Below, piece by piece: positions 62,689-64,000 of a stretch of 64,000 bases of DNA (position 1 is the first letter of the stretch; each line of letters begins with the position of its first letter). Source of the stretch: Rhodospirillaceae bacterium (GTDB lineage: Bacteria > Pseudomonadota > Alphaproteobacteria > Azospirillales > Azospirillaceae); contig JAJUIU010000005.1 in assembly GCA_029267445.1 (NCBI GenBank), positions 21,627-85,626 on the forward strand, given 5' to 3'. Under the pieces are notes generated by a model. The model did not search any database. It was not told the origin of the DNA and saw nothing but the letters and a program-made list of their open reading frames with translations. Made by a program: the position numbers and the translations under genes.

Positions 62689-63855
62689 ATGCGTGACGGA
62701 CCGAACAGCCTGGGCTTCGACAAGGCCCCGAGCGAGACCCGCGTGGTGGTGGCCATGTCGGGCGGGGTGGATTCGTCCGTCACGGCGGCCTTGCTGAAGG
62801 AGCAGGGCTACGACGTCGTCGGCATCACGCTGCAGCTCTACGACCACGGCATGACCGTGGGCAAGAAGGGGGCGTGCTGTGCCGGGCAGGACATCTACGA
62901 CGCCCGGCGGGTGGCCGACGCGCTGGGGTTTCCGCACTATGTGCTGGATTACGAGAGCCGGTTCCGGCAGGCGGTGATCGACGATTTCGTCGACACCTAC
63001 CTCCAGGGCGCCACGCCAATCCCCTGTGTGCGCTGCAACCAGAAGGTCAAGTTCAAGGACCTGCTGGAGCAGGCGAGGGACCTGGGGGCCGACTGCCTCG
63101 CCACCGGGCATTACGCGCAGCGGATCATGGGCCCCAACGGCCCGGAACTGCACCGGGGGGCCGATCCGGGCAAGGACCAGAGCTATTTCCTGTTCGCCAC
63201 CACGACGGAGCAGCTCGGCTTCCTGCGCTTCCCGCTGGGCCACATGCCCAAGAGCGAGACCCGCGCCATCGCCGAGCGGCTGGGACTGCCGGTGGCGGAC
63301 AAGCCCGACAGCCAGGACATCTGCTTCGTGCCCACCGGCGGCTATGCCCAGGTGGTGGAGAAGCTGCGGCCGGGGGCGGCGGAGCCGGGCGAGATCGTGC
63401 ATGTGGACGGCCGCGTGCTGGGCCGGCACGCCGGCGTCATCAACTTCACCGTCGGCCAGCGCAAGGGCCTGGGCATCGGCGGGCGCAAGACGCCGGAGGG
63501 GGAGGAGCTGGACCCGCTCTACGTCGTGCGGCTGGAGCCGGCGACGCGCCGCGTGGTGGTGGGGCCGAAGGCGGCGCTGGCCCGCGACCTCGTCACCCTG
63601 GGCGAGGTGAACTGGCTGGGCGGAACGGACGCGACCTACATGCCGGTGGCGGTGAAGCTGCGCTCCGCCCAGGAGGCGGCTCCGGCGCGGCTGACGCTGA
63701 CCGCTCCGGGCAAGGCGCTCTTGACCCTGGACCAGCCGCAGTACGGCGTGTCGCCGGGGCAGGCGGCGGTGTTCTACAGGGGCGACCGGGTGCTGGGCGG
63801 CGGGTGGATCACGGCCACCGCGCTGCATGGGACGGCGGCGGACGCGGCGGACTAG
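62689..63855 (+). CDS. mnmA: tRNA 2-thiouridine(34) synthase MnmA
   Basis: 388 residues from ATG 62689. PP-loop [17 protein letters not shown] at 20-36, catalytic cysteines in [12 protein letters not shown] and [13 protein letters not shown], and [10 protein letters not shown] in the C-terminal part. Thiolates U34 of tRNA-Lys/Glu/Gln. Preceded by a repeat region; followed by a CCCTCTCCC hairpin. Confidence 0.95.
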   Translation: MRDGPNSLGFDKAPSETRVVVAMSGGVDSSVTAALLKEQGYDVVGITLQLYDHGMTVGKKGACCAGQDIYDARRVADALGFPHYVLDYESRFRQAVIDDFVDTYLQGATPIPCVRCNQKVKFKDLLEQARDLGADCLATGHYAQRIMGPNGPELHRGADPGKDQSYFLFATTTEQLGFLRFPLGHMPKSETRAIAERLGLPVADKPDSQDICFVPTGGYAQVVEKLRPGAAEPGEIVHVDGRVLGRHAGVINFTVGQRKGLGIGGRKTPEGEELDPLYVVRLEPATRRVVVGPKAALARDLVTLGEVNWLGGTDATYMPVAVKLRSAQEAAPARLTLTAPGKALLTLDQPQYGVSPGQAAVFYRGDRVLGGGWITATALHGTAADAAD

Positions 63856-63872
63856 CGGCGCGCTTCACTCTT

Positions 63873-63893
63873 CCCTCTCCCTGAGGGAGAGGG
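63873..63893. terminator. Hairpin downstream of mnmA, dispersed-repeat-like
   Basis: A 9-bp perfect stem CCCTCTCCC/GGGAGAGGG with a 3-base loop, 17 bases past the mnmA stop. The CCCTCTCCCTGAGGGAGAGG sequence is also a familiar repeat in proteobacterial genomes, so terminator and repeat are both plausible. Confidence 0.6.
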
Positions 63894-64000
63894 TGGCGCG
63901 TAGCGCCGGGTGAGGGGTTACGGTGCCGGGAGTCGGCGGGCCAGTAGGCGGCACCTTACCCCCGCTCCCGGCCCCGGCGGGGGCCAGGGGGGCGGCCCCC

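Overview
The window is a high-GC alphaproteobacterial chromosome segment. Roughly its first half (1-33,410) is a photosynthesis gene cluster for bacteriochlorophyll a, spirilloxanthin-type carotenoids and a type II reaction centre with LH1. The oxygen-dependent cyclase AcsF, a PufC tetraheme subunit, a hemA-cycA link to the cluster, class II ribonucleotide reductase and a mitochondrion-like NDUFA12 subunit all fit a purple non-sulfur member of the Rhodospirillales/Azospirillaceae. Rhodospirillum centenum (Rhodocista) relatives are my best guess, inferred from gene content and not from any search.

Layout. 1-2,958 (+): acsF (3' part), puhE, hemA. 3,053-14,702 (-): a superoperon reading crtE-crtF-bchC-bchX-bchY-bchZ-pufB-pufA-pufL-pufM-pufC, followed by a separate cytochrome c2 gene. 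14,836-17,285 (+): crtD-crtC. 17,296-20,514 (-): two small membrane proteins, crtB, crtI. 20,659-24,997: an unusual interleaved set (ATP-grasp enzyme, cytochrome P450, seven-helix-like membrane protein, alpha/beta hydrolase) inside the cluster. 25,102-32,667 (-): bchG, a PucC/LhaA-family gene, bchP, bchI, bchD, bchO, in that transcription order. idi (+) diverges from bchG. Perfect TGT-N12-ACA palindromes (PpsR/CrtJ type) lie upstream of bchC, between crtE and crtD, upstream of crtI and upstream of bchG, so one repressor probably controls most of these units.

33,547-40,176 is ordinary chromosome: a PAS protein, tRNA-Gln(CUG), a Ppx/GppA phosphatase, rlmE, guaB, an rsmB-type methyltransferase and a thioesterase. 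40,177-43,911 is an accessory island with dispersed inverted repeats, a tandem GGTGAC array, two small hypothetical genes, and an AT-rich, probably transferred two-gene operon (nucleotidyltransferase-fold protein plus an unknown partner). 43,912-63,855 returns to core genes: nrdJ, a UPF0104-like membrane protein, an NDUFA12 homologue, mlaD, a methyltransferase, a DUF2155-like protein, aat, phoU, accC, accB, aroQ, a DsbA-like protein, a BepA-like M48 protease, an aminotransferase, an exported protein, an epoxide-hydrolase-like enzyme and mnmA. These are interrupted by repeat elements, one of which encloses a GxxExxY-family gene.

Most notable observations: pufL carries an in-frame TAG where Trp261 is expected; the ATP-grasp/P450/membrane/hydrolase set sits in the pigment cluster; the GxxExxY gene is bounded by inverted copies of a repeat found elsewhere in the window; and the low-GC operon looks like an uncharacterised, possibly defence-related pair.
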